Part shown: positions 32,880 through 42,214 of the stretch, in pieces
Layout of the letters: each line of letters begins with the position of its first letter
Position numbering within the stretch: the first letter of the stretch is position 1
From: Streptomyces sp. V3I8
GTDB taxonomy: Bacteria; Actinomycetota; Actinomycetes; Streptomycetales; Streptomycetaceae
Direction: 5' to 3'
NCBI RefSeq assembly: GCF_030817535.1
Contig: NZ_JAUSZL010000002.1
Span: 4,402,001 to 4,466,000 of the forward strand
Length of the DNA stretch: 64,000 nucleotides
The notes under the pieces: model-generated
Seen by the model: the letters and a program-made list of their open reading frames with translations, nothing else
Database searches by the model: none
What the model was told of the DNA's origin: nothing
Program-made: the position numbers and the translations under genes

Positions 32880-32963
32880 CGGAACCATCGGCAAGCCCGT
32901 GGCGCGGCCGCCGTCGGGGTAGAAGGCTGTGGAGCAGGGGAACAGCTGCCGCGGGGGGACGTC

Positions 32964-33671
32964 GTGTCGGTACGGGTGGTCGTCAGGACGTTCAGCGAGC
33001 TGTGCGTCACGGTCGGCACCGTGATCGTGCTCTTCGTCGTGTACGTGCTGTTCTGGACGGGCGTGAAGGCCGACACCGCGATGGACGACCAGATCGCGCA
33101 GCTGGAGGAGCAGTGGGCGAAGGGCTCCGTGACCGCCGGTCCCGGCGAGCCGGGACCCGCGCGGAGCCAGGGGGCGGCTCCCCGGAAAACCGCCGCCTAC
33201 AGGGACGGCAGGCCCTTCGCCGTGATGTACGTCCCCCGGCTCGGTTCCACCTGGCACAAGCCCGTGCTCGAGGGTACGAGGACGAAGACCCTGAAGAAGG
33301 GCCTGGGCCACTACGCGAGCACCGCGCGGCTCGGTGAGCGGGGGAACTTCGCCGTCGCCGGACACCGCCGGACCTACGGGGACCCGTTCAAGGACTTCCC
33401 CAGGTTGCGCCGGGGGGACGCGGTGGTGCTGACCGACGGCACGTCCTGGTTCACGTACCGCGTCGACGCCGGGCCGTACCGGACGCTGCCGGGTGACACC
33501 GCGGTCGTCGACCCCGTACCGGAGAAGTCCGGGTACACGCGAGAGGGCCGTTATCTGACGCTGACCACCTGTGACCCCGAATGGGGCCACAGTCACCGGC
33601 TGATCGTCTGGGCACATCTTGACGGAACCCAGCCCGTGGAGGCTGGGAAACCGGCGGCTCTACGCCGTTAG
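32964..33671 (+). CDS. Class E-type sortase (first of three)
   Basis: A 235-residue membrane transpeptidase that attaches proteins to peptidoglycan. One N-terminal transmembrane helix (about 12-33) comes first. The catalytic triad is visible: His134 in AVAGHRRTYGDPF, Cys203 in LTLTTCDPE, Arg212 in HSHRLIVW. Class E sortases of Streptomyces anchor LAxTG proteins such as long chaplins. It is shorter than and diverged from the next two, with DPEWGHSHR where they have TP-type sequences, so it may have a different substrate. Confidence 0.9.
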   Translation: MSVRVVVRTFSELCVTVGTVIVLFVVYVLFWTGVKADTAMDDQIAQLEEQWAKGSVTAGPGEPGPARSQGAAPRKTAAYRDGRPFAVMYVPRLGSTWHKPVLEGTRTKTLKKGLGHYASTARLGERGNFAVAGHRRTYGDPFKDFPRLRRGDAVVLTDGTSWFTYRVDAGPYRTLPGDTAVVDPVPEKSGYTREGRYLTLTTCDPEWGHSHRLIVWAHLDGTQPVEAGKPAALRR

Positions 33672-33723
33672 TCTGGGTGGGTACGGCGTGAGTCTGGTGC
33701 CGTGGTGCGACGGAAGGGACGGC

Positions 33724-33885
33724 ATGTACGGCTTTATCTGGCGGCATCTGCCGGGGAACACGTGGATCAAGGCGCTGCTCTCGATCGTGCTGGCCCTCGC
33801 GGTGGTCTACGTGCTCTTCCAGTACGTCTTCCCGTGGGCCGAACCGCTGCTCCCCTTCAACGATGTGACGGTGGACAACCAGTGA
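33724..33885 (+). CDS. Small single-span membrane protein
   Basis: A 53-residue protein, MYGFIWRHLPGNTWIKALLS at the start, then one transmembrane helix (IVLALAVVYVLFQYVFPW). The ATG at 33724 has a GGAAGG site. Its stop overlaps the pabA start (GTGA), so the two are coupled. It is common before the para-aminobenzoate glutaminase gene in Streptomyces; function unknown. Confidence 0.8.
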   Translation: MYGFIWRHLPGNTWIKALLSIVLALAVVYVLFQYVFPWAEPLLPFNDVTVDNQ

Positions 33886-34520
33886 CCGCGCGCATTCTCG
33901 TCGTCGACAACTACGACAGCTTCGTCTTCAACCTGGTCCAGTACCTCTACCAGCTCGGCGCCGAGTGCGAGGTGCTGCGCAACGACGAGGTGGCGATGGC
34001 GCACGCGCAGGACGGGTTCGACGGCGTGCTGCTGTCGCCCGGCCCCGGTACCCCCGAGCAGGCGGGGGTCTGCGTCGAGATGGTGCGGCACTGCGCCGCG
34101 ACCGGGGTCCCCGTCTTCGGGGTCTGCCTCGGAATGCAGTCGATCCAGGTGGCGTACGGCGGCGTGGTGGACCGCGCGCCCGAGCTGCTGCACGGAAAGA
34201 CCTCGCTCGTCGAGCACGTGGGTGGGGGCGTGTTCGCCGGGCTGCCGTCCCCGTTCACCGCCACCCGCTACCACTCGCTGGCCGCCGAGCCGACGACCGT
34301 GCCGGCCGATCTCGAGGTCACGGCCCGTACCCACGACGGGATCATCATGGGTCTGCGCCATCGTGAACTGCCGGTCGAGGGAGTGCAGTTCCACCCCGAG
34401 TCGGTACTGACCGAGCACGGTCACCACATGCTGGCCAACTGGCTGACCGAGTGCGGTGACCAGGGCGCCGTGACCAGGTCGGTGGGGCTCGCCCCGGTGG
34501 TGGGCAGGGTCACGGCGTGA
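33882..34520 (+). CDS. pabA: Glutamine amidotransferase of para-aminobenzoate/anthranilate synthase (PabA/TrpG type)
   Basis: A 212-residue class I glutaminase that feeds ammonia to an aminodeoxychorismate or anthranilate synthase. Visible motifs are VDNYDSFVFNLVQYL, LLSPGPGTP, the nucleophile Cys82 in GVCLGMQ, and the His/Glu pair in VQFHPESVLTEHG. The partner PabB is not in the window. The GTG start overlaps the small membrane gene and the stop overlaps the next sortase gene, so it is embedded in a sortase operon. Confidence 0.92.
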   Translation: MTARILVVDNYDSFVFNLVQYLYQLGAECEVLRNDEVAMAHAQDGFDGVLLSPGPGTPEQAGVCVEMVRHCAATGVPVFGVCLGMQSIQVAYGGVVDRAPELLHGKTSLVEHVGGGVFAGLPSPFTATRYHSLAAEPTTVPADLEVTARTHDGIIMGLRHRELPVEGVQFHPESVLTEHGHHMLANWLTECGDQGAVTRSVGLAPVVGRVTA

Positions 34521-36109
34521 CCGCCCTGCGCCCCGAGCGCGACAGTGCCGCCCCGTACGGCGAGGACGCCGGGTACGGGGGCGCTGCGGCGTTCGAGGTG
34601 CCGGGCGCCTACGGGGGCGCGGCGCCCTTCGAGGCGGCTCCGGGGCCGGTGGCCGACGGCCGGGCGGGCGGCGCGATGCAGGCCGCCGTGGACGGGCTGG
34701 CCGACCCGCTCAGCGACCCCCTGCCGGGCCGGCGGCAGCCGGTGGCGTCCGAGCAGGGGTGGTACGACCCGCAGCCGTACGCGGCCCAGACGTACGCGGC
34801 GCAGACGGCGGCGCAGACGTACGACCCGGACTGGAGCGTCGGGCAGAACGCGTCGGCGTACGCGGAGCCGGGCGGCCGTGCGCCCGCGGAGCCCGCGCAC
34901 GGCCACTCCGCGCCGCAGCCGCCGTACGGGGCACCGCAGCCCCAGCAGTCCTACGCGCGGCCGCAGTCCGGGCCGCAGCAGGTCCGGGCCCAGCAGTCCT
35001 ACGGCCGGGGCCAGGCGGGGCCCGCCGCCGTGGACCCGCAGTCCGCGTACACCGGGTCCCCGCGGTCGTACGGGCAACCGCAGGCGGCGTACCCGTACGA
35101 GACGGCCCACGCGTCCGCCGGGGCACCCGCCGCGTCCGTCGCGCCTCCGTCCTCCGAGGAGACGGTCGCGCTGCGTGTTGCCGACATCGGGTCCGCGACC
35201 GGTCCGGCGGCGTCCTCGGCGCCCTCAGCGCCTTCTGCGGGCTCCGCAGCGGCTCCCGGCGCTCCCGGTGCCTCCGGCGGCCGTGCGGCCCGGCGCAAGG
35301 CCTCCAGGCGCCATGGAAGGCACGGCGGGACCGACGCCGGCGAGGCGCACGAGGCGCACGGTGCACATGCGGCGGCCGACACGGCCGACGCGCCCGTCTC
35401 GCGCGCGGCGGCCAGGCGTGCGGCCAAGGCGCGCAAGCCCGGGGCGGCCGTGATGGCCAGCCGGGTGATCGGTGAGGTCTTCATCACGACCGGTGTGCTG
35501 ATGCTGCTGTTCGTGACCTACCAGCTGTACTGGACGAACATCCGCGCCCACGCGCAGGCCGACAGCGAGGCGAGCAGCCTGCAGGACGACTGGGCGAGCG
35601 GCAAGGGGAAGCCGGGGACGTTCGAGCCCGGCCAGGGCTTCGCCCTCCTGCACATCCCCAAGCTCGACGTGGTGGTGCCGATAGCCGAGGGCATCGACAA
35701 GAAGCGGGTGCTGGACCGCGGCATGGTCGGCCACTACGCCGAGGAGGGCGTGAAGACCGCGATGCCGGACGCCAAGAAGGGCAACTTCGGGCTCGCGGGC
35801 CACCGCAACACGCACGGGGAACCGTTCCGGTACATCAACCGCCTCGAGCCGGGCGACCCGATCGTCGTCGAGACGCAGGACAAGTACTTCGTCTACAAGA
35901 TGTCCTCGATCCTGCCGGTGACGTCGCCGAGCAACACGGCCGTCCTGGACGAGATCCCCAAGGGGTCGACCTTCAGGAAGGCGGGCCGCTACATCACGCT
36001 CACCACGTGCACCCCGGAGTTCACCAGTAAGTACCGGATGATCGTCTGGGGCACGATGGTCGAGGAGCGGCCGCGCGACCAGGGCAAACCGGAAGCACTC
36101 GTCGGCTGA
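34517..36109 (+). CDS. Class E sortase with long disordered N-terminus
   Basis: A 530-residue protein. Residues 1-300 are low-complexity (Gln-Tyr-Pro-Ala, then Ala-His repeats) and presumably cytoplasmic. A transmembrane helix (about 317-337, EVFITTGVLMLLFVTYQLYW) follows. The sortase domain carries His429 (GLAGHRNTHGEPF), Cys498 (LTTCTPEF) and Arg507 (KYRMIVWG). The GTG overlaps pabA. Likely counterpart of an SrtE enzyme known in S. coelicolor to be needed for aerial development through chaplin anchoring; the assignment to SrtE1 or SrtE2 cannot be made here. Confidence 0.9.
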   Translation: MTALRPERDSAAPYGEDAGYGGAAAFEVPGAYGGAAPFEAAPGPVADGRAGGAMQAAVDGLADPLSDPLPGRRQPVASEQGWYDPQPYAAQTYAAQTAAQTYDPDWSVGQNASAYAEPGGRAPAEPAHGHSAPQPPYGAPQPQQSYARPQSGPQQVRAQQSYGRGQAGPAAVDPQSAYTGSPRSYGQPQAAYPYETAHASAGAPAASVAPPSSEETVALRVADIGSATGPAASSAPSAPSAGSAAAPGAPGASGGRAARRKASRRHGRHGGTDAGEAHEAHGAHAAADTADAPVSRAAARRAAKARKPGAAVMASRVIGEVFITTGVLMLLFVTYQLYWTNIRAHAQADSEASSLQDDWASGKGKPGTFEPGQGFALLHIPKLDVVVPIAEGIDKKRVLDRGMVGHYAEEGVKTAMPDAKKGNFGLAGHRNTHGEPFRYINRLEPGDPIVVETQDKYFVYKMSSILPVTSPSNTAVLDEIPKGSTFRKAGRYITLTTCTPEFTSKYRMIVWGTMVEERPRDQGKPEALVG

Positions 36110-36166
36110 GCGTGCGTGCGGCAGGATCTTGAACAGCTTTCCGAGACACCAGACGGGGAAAACGCA

Positions 36167-36910
36167 GTGGCAGCGACGACCGACCACGAAGAGCACACGG
36201 ACGCGCCGGCATCCGCGCCCCCGCCGCGGCGGCGCGGCGGCGGCGGCGGGTTCGCGACGGCCGTCAGCGTCCTGGGCGAACTCCTCATCACCGCGGGTCT
36301 GGTCCTCGGCCTGTTCGTCGTCTACTCGCTGTGGTGGACGAACGTGGTGGCGGACCGCGAGGCCGACAAACAGGGCGACAAGGTGCGCGACCACTGGGCC
36401 GAGGGCCGCGGTCCGGTCGGGCTGGACACCAAGGACGGCATCGGCTTCCTGCACGTCCCGGCGATGGGGAACGGCGAGGTGCTGGTCAAGAAGGGCACCG
36501 CCACGAAGCTGCTCAACGACGGCATCGCCGGTTACTACACGAACCCCGTCAAGTCCGCCCTCCCGCAGGACAAGAAGGGCAACTTCTCGCTGGCCGCCCA
36601 CCGCGACGGCCACGGGGCGAAGTTCCACAACATCGACAAGATCGAAAAGGGCGACGCGATCGTCTTCGAGACCAAGGACGAGTGGTACGTCTACAAGGTC
36701 TACGCGACGCTCCCCGAGACGTCGAAGTACAACATCAAGGCGCTCGCGCCCGTCCCCGAGGAGTCGGGCAGGCGGAAGGCGGGCCGCTACATCACGCTGA
36801 CGACCTGCACGCCGGTCTACACGTCCCGCTACCGGTACGTGGTCTGGGGCGAGCTGGACCGGGTGGAGAAGGTGGACGACGAGCGGACGCCCCCGGCGGA
36901 GCTGCGCTGA
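36167..36910 (+). CDS. Class E sortase (third of three)
   Basis: A 247-residue sortase. A His/Glu/Pro-rich N-terminus and basic RRRGGGGG patch precede one transmembrane helix (about 40-62). Catalytic residues are His145 (SLAAHRDGHG), Cys214 (LTTCTPVY) and Arg223 (SRYRYVVWG). The Cys-to-Arg spacing of nine is the same in all three sortases of this operon. The GTG at 36167 with GGGGAA upstream is preferred to a GTG at 36116. The operon ends at a long hairpin. Confidence 0.9.
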   Translation: MAATTDHEEHTDAPASAPPPRRRGGGGGFATAVSVLGELLITAGLVLGLFVVYSLWWTNVVADREADKQGDKVRDHWAEGRGPVGLDTKDGIGFLHVPAMGNGEVLVKKGTATKLLNDGIAGYYTNPVKSALPQDKKGNFSLAAHRDGHGAKFHNIDKIEKGDAIVFETKDEWYVYKVYATLPETSKYNIKALAPVPEESGRRKAGRYITLTTCTPVYTSRYRYVVWGELDRVEKVDDERTPPAELR

Positions 36911-37015
36911 TGCGACCGGGTCCCCCGAAGGACGTACGGCGGCGTTCCTGAGGCTCGTGTGCCGGGCAGCACGCGAGGTGCGGCGGGCGGACAGGGACAC
37001 ATGAAGACGCGGTCG

Positions 37016-37069
37016 GACACGACGAAGCCCCGGTGCCCTCCTGCGAGGGTGCCGGGGCTTCGTCGTGTC
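37016..37069. terminator. Bidirectional terminator between the sortase and pknB genes
   Basis: Very long inverted repeat, with GACACGACGAAGCCCCGG pairing with its complement at 37052-37069, between convergent genes. Confidence 0.9.
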
Positions 37070-37094
37070 GTGGTCCGGTGGGACCGGCCGGGCG

Positions 37095-39095
37095 TCAGCC
37101 CGAGGAGCCGCCCAGGAAGCCGCCGCCGTTGCCGTTGCCGCCGTTGTCGTTCTGTGCGCCGACCGTGACGAGGTTGACCTTGTCGCCGGGCTTCACCTCG
37201 TTGCCCTCACCCGGGTCGCTGGCCAGGACGAGGGAGTTGTCGTCCTGCGATCCGTTGATGTTGCCGACCTGGAGCTGGTTCTGCGAGAGCACCTGCTTGG
37301 CCTGGGCGAGGGTCATCTGGGTGACCTTCGGCATGGCGAACTTCTGCGGTTCCTCCTCCTTCTTCGCCTTGCCGATCTGGATGGTCACCGTGGAACCGGG
37401 ATCCACCGGCGAGCCCGCCTGCGGCGAGGTCGCGATGACCTTGCCGACCAGGTTGTCGTCGTCGGTCTCCACCTCGGTGCAGTTGCCGGTGAGGTCGTTC
37501 TGCTCCATCCGGGCCTTCGCCTGGTCACAGCTCTGACCGCCGACGTCCGGCACGGTGGACTGCTTCTTCTCCTTGGCGACGGTGAGGGTGATCGTGGAAC
37601 CCTTCTCCACCTCCTCGCCCGAGGACGGGTCCTGGTCCAGGACGGTGCCGGGGTCCTCGCTGGACTCCTTGCTCTCCGTCTTGACGTCGAACCCGTACTT
37701 GTCGCCCTCAAGTTTCTTGGTGGCGGCTTCGACCGAGTCGTCGATGACGTTCGGAACCGCCACCTTCGGCGCCCCCGTCGACACCGTCAGGGTGATCGTG
37801 TCGCCCTTCTTGACCTCGGTCTTCGCGGCCGGACTCTGGTCGCAGACACTGCCCTTGGGGGTGTCCTCGCACGGCTTCTCGTTGATCGTGAGTTCGAGCT
37901 CGCGGTTGGCCGCCAGCTGTTTGGCGTCGGCCACGGTCTGGTTCACGAAGTTGGGCGTGGGGAACGGATCGTCCCCGGCGTCGCCGTTCCCGCTGAAGAC
38001 CCACATGCCGATGAGGACCGCGCCGACCAGCACGAGCACACCGGCCACGGCGAGGAGGATCGTCGAGGTGTTGTTCTTCTTCTGCTGACGCCGCCGGCCC
38101 GCCCGGTCGTCGTAGCCGAAGCCGCCGTCGTCCGGGTTGGTGGGCGGCAGCATCGTGGTGTGCTGGCCGTCCGAGGAGCGCATGGCCGTCGTCGGCTGGT
38201 CGTCCGGGTAACCGCCGTAGCCGACCGAGCCCATGGCCGCCGTCGCCGCGACGGGCTGGCCGTCGAGACAGGCCTCGATGTCGAGGCGCATCTCGTCGGC
38301 GGACTGGTAGCGGTAGTCCGGGTCCTTGGTGAGCGCCTTCAGGACGATGGCGTCCATCTCGGGCGTGATCTCGGGGTCGAAGACGCTCGGCGGCTGCGGT
38401 TCCTCGCGTACGTGCTGGTACGCGACCGCGACCGGGGAGTCCCCGATGAACGGCGGTCGCACGGTGAGGAGTTCGTACAGCAGGCAGCCCGCCGAGTACA
38501 GGTCGGAACGGGCGTCGACCGGCTCGCCCTTCGCCTGCTCGGGGGAGAGGTACTGCGCCGTCCCTATGACCGCCGCGGTCTGCGTCATCGTCATGCCGGA
38601 GTCGCCCATCGCACGGGCGATGCCGAAGTCCATGACCTTGACCTGGCCGTTGCGCGTCAGCATGACGTTCGCCGGCTTGATGTCGCGGTGGACGATGCCG
38701 GCGCGGTGCGAGTACTCGAGCGCCTGGAGGATGCCGATGGTCATCTCCAGGGTGCGCTCGGGCAGCAGCTTGCGCCCGGAGTGCAGCAGCTCGCGCAGCG
38801 TGGACCCGTCGACGTACTCCATCACGATGTACGGGATGGAGATGCCCTCGATGTAGTCCTCGCCGGTGTCGTACACGGCGACGATCGCGGGATGGTTGAG
38901 CGAGGCGGCCGACTGGGCCTCCCGGCGGAAGCGGGCCTGGAACGACGGGTCGCGTGCGAGGTCCGCCCGCAGCGTCTTCACCGCCACGGTGCGGCCGAGC
39001 CGGGTGTCATGGGCGAGGTGTACCTCCGCCATGCCACCACGGCCGAGCACATGGCCCAGCTCGTACCGGCCGCCGAGGCGACGCGGCTCTTCCAT
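37095..39095 (-). CDS. pknB: PASTA-domain serine/threonine protein kinase (PknB type)
   Basis: A 666-residue membrane kinase that senses cell-wall fragments and controls growth and division. The kinase domain (about 10-270) has LGRGGMAEVHLA, VAVKTLRADLA, HRDIKPANVML and DFGIARA. One transmembrane helix is at about 344-366. Four extracellular PASTA repeats follow (about 375-650), each with a VPNVxxxxxxxA-like start. Gene order pknB-pbpA-rodA-pstP-fhaB-fhaA is conserved in actinobacteria. Confidence 0.96.
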   Translation of the reverse strand: MEEPRRLGGRYELGHVLGRGGMAEVHLAHDTRLGRTVAVKTLRADLARDPSFQARFRREAQSAASLNHPAIVAVYDTGEDYIEGISIPYIVMEYVDGSTLRELLHSGRKLLPERTLEMTIGILQALEYSHRAGIVHRDIKPANVMLTRNGQVKVMDFGIARAMGDSGMTMTQTAAVIGTAQYLSPEQAKGEPVDARSDLYSAGCLLYELLTVRPPFIGDSPVAVAYQHVREEPQPPSVFDPEITPEMDAIVLKALTKDPDYRYQSADEMRLDIEACLDGQPVAATAAMGSVGYGGYPDDQPTTAMRSSDGQHTTMLPPTNPDDGGFGYDDRAGRRRQQKKNNTSTILLAVAGVLVLVGAVLIGMWVFSGNGDAGDDPFPTPNFVNQTVADAKQLAANRELELTINEKPCEDTPKGSVCDQSPAAKTEVKKGDTITLTVSTGAPKVAVPNVIDDSVEAATKKLEGDKYGFDVKTESKESSEDPGTVLDQDPSSGEEVEKGSTITLTVAKEKKQSTVPDVGGQSCDQAKARMEQNDLTGNCTEVETDDDNLVGKVIATSPQAGSPVDPGSTVTIQIGKAKKEEEPQKFAMPKVTQMTLAQAKQVLSQNQLQVGNINGSQDDNSLVLASDPGEGNEVKPGDKVNLVTVGAQNDNGGNGNGGGFLGGSSG

Positions 39096-39264
39096 AGCTA
39101 CCTACCAGCCTTTTCCGACGGTCCTGACCACACCACATGTGGTCCGGCGGTGTGCTGTCCGGGCATACCGTACCCGGACCGCCTTGACTGACCCGGCCAC
39201 AACCGTCACCCGATACGAGACCGGTATCGCAACGTGCACCGATGCGAGGGGGACGTGAGCGGGG

Positions 39265-40755
39265 TCACTTCTTGCTGTCGACGACTGCCTTCATCACGTC
39301 CCTCGCGATCGGAGCGGCGAGACCACCGCCGGAGATGTCGTCACGGTTGGCGCTCTCGTCCTCGACCACCACGGCGACGGCGACCGGAGAGCTGCCGTCG
39401 TCGAGTTTCGCGTACGAGATGAACCACGCGTACGGGTTCTCGCTGTTCTCGACACCGCGCTGCGCGGTACCGGTCTTGCCGCCGACGGTGACGCCGCCCT
39501 CGTTGATGTCGCCCTTGGTGCCGGTGCCTTCCTTGACGACCGTCTCCATCATCGACTGGAGGATCTGGGCGTTCTTCTCGGAGAGCGGCTCGCTCATCTT
39601 CTCGGGGTCGGTCTGCTCGATGACGTCGAGGCCCGGCGCCTGGAGCTTGTCGACCATGTACGGCTTCATGAGCGTGCCGTCGTTGGCGACGGCCGAGGCC
39701 ACCATGGCCATCTGCAGCGGGGTCGTCGCGGTCTCGAACTGGCCGATGGAGCTGAGCGCGGTCTGCGGCCGGTCCATCTTCTCGGGGAAGACGGAGGCGC
39801 TGGAGCGGACCGGCACGAACTGCTCCTCGTTGAAGCCGAACTTCTTGGCCGTCTCCAGCATGTCCTCCTTGCCGACGTCGACGCCCAGCTTGCCGAAGAC
39901 GGTGTTGCAGGAGACGCGCAGCGCCTCGCGCAGCGTCGCGTTCTTGCAGGGGATGTTCCCCTCGTTCTTCAGCTCGGTGGTGGTGTCCGGCAGGGTGTAC
40001 GGCAGTGGCGAGTCGGTTTTCTCGTCGGCGCTGTCGACGATGCCGTGCTCCAGCGCCGCCGCGGCCGTGACCACCTTGAAGGTCGACCCGGGCGGGTAGA
40101 TCTCGCGCAGCGCCCGGTTCTGCATCGGGTCGTCGGGGTTGTTCTTCTTCTGGAGCTTGTTCCAGGCCTTGCCGTCGACCTTGGTGGAGTTGCCGGCGAA
40201 CTTCGACGGGTCGTACGAGGGGGTGGAGGCCAGCGCCAGGATCGCGCCGGTCTCCGGGTCGATCGCGGCGACGGCGCCCTTGCCCTGCCTCAGCAGGCCG
40301 TTGTACGCGGCCTTCTGCGCGGCGGCGTTGAGCGTGGTGACGACATTGCCGCCCTCCTGCTTCTTGCCGGTGATCATGTCGAGGGTGCGGCGGAAGAACA
40401 GCCGGTCGTCGTTGCCGGTGAGGATGCCGTCCTCGATGCTCTCCAACTGCGTGGCACCGAAGGCCTGCGAGGCGTAGCCCGTGACGGGGGCCCACATCGC
40501 GCCGTCCTTGTAGGTGCGCTTGTAGGCGAAGTCGTTGAAGTCGCCGCCGTTCGTCTTGGTGGACCCGGTGATCGGGTTGCCGTCGACGATGATGTCGCCG
40601 CGCGGGGTGGCGTAGCGCGCGATGGCGACGCGGCGGTTCTTCGTGTCGTCCTTCAGCGCGTCCGCCTGGACGTACTGGATCCAGTTGTCGCGGATGAGGA
40701 GGGCGAGGACGAGGAGTCCGCAGAAGATCGCGATCCGGCGCAGGGGCTTGTTCAC
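39265..40755 (-). CDS. pbpA: Penicillin-binding protein (transpeptidase) PbpA
   Basis: A 496-residue class B penicillin-binding protein that cross-links peptidoglycan. One N-terminal transmembrane helix (about 7-22) is followed by the dimerisation domain and the transpeptidase domain. The active-site motifs are STFK in PPGSTFKVV, SCN in RVSCNTVF, and KTG in GGKTGTAQ. The GTG start at 40755 overlaps the rodA stop by 4 bp; the longer open frame upstream is a shadow of rodA. Confidence 0.95.
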   Translation of the reverse strand: MNKPLRRIAIFCGLLVLALLIRDNWIQYVQADALKDDTKNRRVAIARYATPRGDIIVDGNPITGSTKTNGGDFNDFAYKRTYKDGAMWAPVTGYASQAFGATQLESIEDGILTGNDDRLFFRRTLDMITGKKQEGGNVVTTLNAAAQKAAYNGLLRQGKGAVAAIDPETGAILALASTPSYDPSKFAGNSTKVDGKAWNKLQKKNNPDDPMQNRALREIYPPGSTFKVVTAAAALEHGIVDSADEKTDSPLPYTLPDTTTELKNEGNIPCKNATLREALRVSCNTVFGKLGVDVGKEDMLETAKKFGFNEEQFVPVRSSASVFPEKMDRPQTALSSIGQFETATTPLQMAMVASAVANDGTLMKPYMVDKLQAPGLDVIEQTDPEKMSEPLSEKNAQILQSMMETVVKEGTGTKGDINEGGVTVGGKTGTAQRGVENSENPYAWFISYAKLDDGSSPVAVAVVVEDESANRDDISGGGLAAPIARDVMKAVVDSKK

Positions 40756-42188
40756 GGTCGGACCACCTGGGTCATCTCGGCGTCGGGGTTGGGTGCGGGG
40801 GCCGGCGCGGGCCGGCGGGCGGTGTCGCTGATCCGGATCAGGATGCCGATGAGCGCCCAGTTGGCGATGACGGAGGAGCCTCCGTACGCCAGGAACGGCA
40901 TCGTCATACCGGTCAGCGGGATCAGGCCCATGACGCCGCCGGCGACCACGAAGACCTGGAGGGCGAAGGCGCCGGACAGGCCGATGGCGAGCAGCTTGCC
41001 GAAGGGGTCGCGGGCGGCGAGGGCGGTGCGCACGCCGCGCTCCACGATCAGGCCGTACATCAGCAGGATCGCCATCACGCCCGCCAGGCCCAGCTCCTCG
41101 CCGAAGGTGGCGAGGATGAAGTCGGAGTTGGCGGCGAAGCCGATGAGGTCGGAGTTGCCCTGGCCGAGCCCGGTGCCGAGGGTGCCGCCGGAGCCGAAGG
41201 CCCACAGGGCCTGCATGGACTGCTCGGTGTGGCCGAAGACGCCCTGCTGGCTCAGCTCGTACTCGCGCATCGGGTCGAGCCAGGCCTGGACGCGCTGCTG
41301 GACGTGCGACTCGAAGGAGGCCACGCCGACGGCGCCGGCCGCGGACATCAGCATGCCGAAGACGATCCAGCTGGTCCGCTCGGTGGCGACGTACAGCATG
41401 ATCACGAACATGCCGAAGAAGAGGAGCGAGGTACCGAGGTCGGTCTCGAAGACCAGGATCAGGATGGAGATGATCCAGACGACGATGATCGGGCCCAGGT
41501 CGCGTCCGCGCGGCAGGTAGATGCCCATGAAGCGGCGGCTTGCGAGGGCCAGCGCGTCGCGCTTCACCATCAGGTAGCCGGCGAAGAAGATCGCGAGGAC
41601 GATCTTCGCGAACTCTCCGGGCTGGATGGTGAAGCCGGCGATCGAGATCCAGATCCTGGCGCCGAAGACGTTCAGGCCGAGGCCCGGGACCAGGGGCAGG
41701 AGCAGCAGGATCAGCGCGCCGACCATGGAGATGTAGGTGTAGCGCTGCAGGACGCGGTGGTCCTTGAGGAAGACCAGGACGGCCACGAAGAGGGCGACGC
41801 CCAGCGCGGAGTACAGCAGCTGGCGGGGGGCCGCCTCGACGAACGTGCTGCTCGCCTGCAGCCGCTTGGACTGGTCCAGGCGCCAGATGACGACGAGCCC
41901 GATGCCGTTGAGCAGCGTCGCCAGCGGCAGCATCAGCGGGTCCGCGTACGGTGCGAACTTCCGTACGACGATGTGGCCGACGCCGGCCAGCAGGCCGAGC
42001 CCGAGCCCGTAGCTCAGCAGGCCGGGCGGCACCGAGTCATTGATCGCCAGCCCGACGTTGGCGTAGGCGAACACCGGGATGACCACGGCGAACACGAGCA
42101 GCGCGAGCTCGGTGTTGCGCCGGCTCGGTGTGCCGATCGAGCCGATCGTGGACGTGTGGTGCGTCGGCGTGTTGGAAGTGCTGCTCAT
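40752..42188 (-). CDS. rodA: SEDS peptidoglycan polymerase (FtsW/RodA/SpoVE family)
   Basis: A 478-residue polytopic membrane protein with about 12 helices that polymerises lipid II and works with the PbpA encoded next to it. SEDS signatures include GARIWISIAGFTIQPGEFAKI, TDLGTSLLFFGMF and GLIPLTGMTMPFLAYGGSS near the C-terminus. Short cytoplasmic N- and C-termini are Pro/Ala rich. Confidence 0.95.
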   Translation of the reverse strand: MSSTSNTPTHHTSTIGSIGTPSRRNTELALLVFAVVIPVFAYANVGLAINDSVPPGLLSYGLGLGLLAGVGHIVVRKFAPYADPLMLPLATLLNGIGLVVIWRLDQSKRLQASSTFVEAAPRQLLYSALGVALFVAVLVFLKDHRVLQRYTYISMVGALILLLLPLVPGLGLNVFGARIWISIAGFTIQPGEFAKIVLAIFFAGYLMVKRDALALASRRFMGIYLPRGRDLGPIIVVWIISILILVFETDLGTSLLFFGMFVIMLYVATERTSWIVFGMLMSAAGAVGVASFESHVQQRVQAWLDPMREYELSQQGVFGHTEQSMQALWAFGSGGTLGTGLGQGNSDLIGFAANSDFILATFGEELGLAGVMAILLMYGLIVERGVRTALAARDPFGKLLAIGLSGAFALQVFVVAGGVMGLIPLTGMTMPFLAYGGSSVIANWALIGILIRISDTARRPAPAPAPNPDAEMTQVVRP

Positions 42189-42214
42189 CGTGTGAAAGGG
42201 CCCCTCACGGCTGC

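Noticed and set aside
37065..39191. 708-codon frame antisense to pknB
   Set aside because: Shadow of the kinase gene; composition typical of an antisense high-GC frame.
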